A DNA stretch of 64,000 nucleotides from Clostridium sp. CMCC3677 (lineage in GTDB: Bacteria > Bacillota > Clostridia > Clostridiales > Clostridiaceae), in the NCBI RefSeq assembly GCF_023845585.1, contig NZ_JAMQHS010000003.1, positions 282,671 through 346,670 on the forward strand, in the 5' to 3' direction. Shown here in pieces: positions 63,775 to 64,000 of the stretch. The translations under genes and the position numbers were made by a program. The notes under the pieces are model-generated. The model saw only the letters and a list, made by a program, of their open reading frames with translations. It ran no database searches and was not told the DNA's origin. Within the stretch, counting starts at the first letter, position 1. Each line of letters starts with the position of its first letter.

Positions 63775-63859
63775 ATTTTATTATATTAATTGTTCTATAA
63801 ATAAGTTATGTATTTTTTTAAAATTTACTCCAAGAAATTATTGGTTTATTTTATAATTT

Positions 63860-64000
63860 GGCTCTGTTTTAAATGCGTGTTGATATATGCAATAGGTAAA
63901 GTGGCATTGTAATTGGACTTTGAGAATTGTTAAGTGAGAATCTAAATTTTATATTTAGCTTTTCGAACTTACTCAGCGAAGTCGAGTTTCCTTTTAATAT
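63860..64000 (-). repeat. Dispersed repeat R1, copy cut by right window edge
   Basis: The first ~68 bp (from GGCTCTGTTTTAAATGCGTG) equal, base for base by eye, the reverse complement of the right end of the 17818-18034 copy. The interior then diverges. The other end is beyond the window. Confidence 0.7.

Overview
The window is AT-rich chromosomal DNA from a motile, endospore-forming, fermentative Firmicute, most likely Clostridium sensu stricto (cluster I). The basis is gene content: chemotaxis genes, two alpha/beta-type small acid-soluble spore proteins (SASPs), pyruvate:ferredoxin oxidoreductase plus flavodoxin, a CoA-transferase, a PPi-type phosphofructokinase, hexameric glutamate dehydrogenase, AT-rich codons, strong AGGAGG ribosome binding sites and frequent TTG/GTG starts. 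I cannot name the species. No tRNA, rRNA, CRISPR array, intact insertion sequence or prophage was seen.

Layout. 1-3.9 kb: minus-strand chemotaxis/flagellar operon fapA-cheW-cheD-cheB (cheB runs off the left edge and starts with TTG). 4-7.5 kb: class IV aminotransferase, HAD-IB phosphatase, aspartate aminotransferase and a Cys/His-rich DUF1292 protein. 7.7-15.9 kb: fermentation and cell-wall genes (PFOR, flavodoxin, murG), a SASP, and a CoA-transferase behind a Rex-like operator. 16-27 kb: recJ, a DJ-1 protein, topoisomerase IV (parE-parC), a processive glycosyltransferase and gdhA. 27-31.5 kb: membrane protein, rhomboid protease, PepF. 31.8-36.6 kb: metal homeostasis (ABC importer, Fur-family regulator, MntP-like exporter), then the phosphofructokinase. 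36.7-43.6 kb: class V aminotransferase, a two-gene DUF4397 unit, a divergent TetR/ABC-F pair with an operator inside the promoter spacer, dUTPase, and a prealbumin-like-domain protein. 43.7-53.2 kb: a signalling block with a 1755-residue kinase-like/ATPase/TPR/GGDEF protein, a secreted polysaccharide deacetylase, a tryptophan transporter under a T-box whose specifier reads TGG, an EAL phosphodiesterase and two small proteins. 53.3-63.7 kb: TtcA-like protein, ECF transporter S component, P1 peptidase, second SASP, CtsR-controlled clpB, a DNRLRE protein, two paralogous XRE-TPR regulators and a YtxH-like protein.

Between the genes lie several dispersed non-coding repeats that the genes do not explain. 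R1 has palindromic ends resembling GGCTATGTTTTA and at least ten full, minimal or partial copies of 41-217 bp. R2 is a pair of 135-bp palindromic elements in opposite orientation, about 90 % identical by eye. R3 is a pair of ~65-bp copies, and R4 a ~133-bp element with long imperfect terminal inverted repeats. These, with the hybrid signalling protein and the paired XRE-TPR regulators, are the least explained content. Start codons were chosen by ribosome binding site position, so several genes here are shorter than the longest open frame. Coordinates, motifs and palindromes were read directly; family names rest on recognised motifs; regulatory roles are inference.
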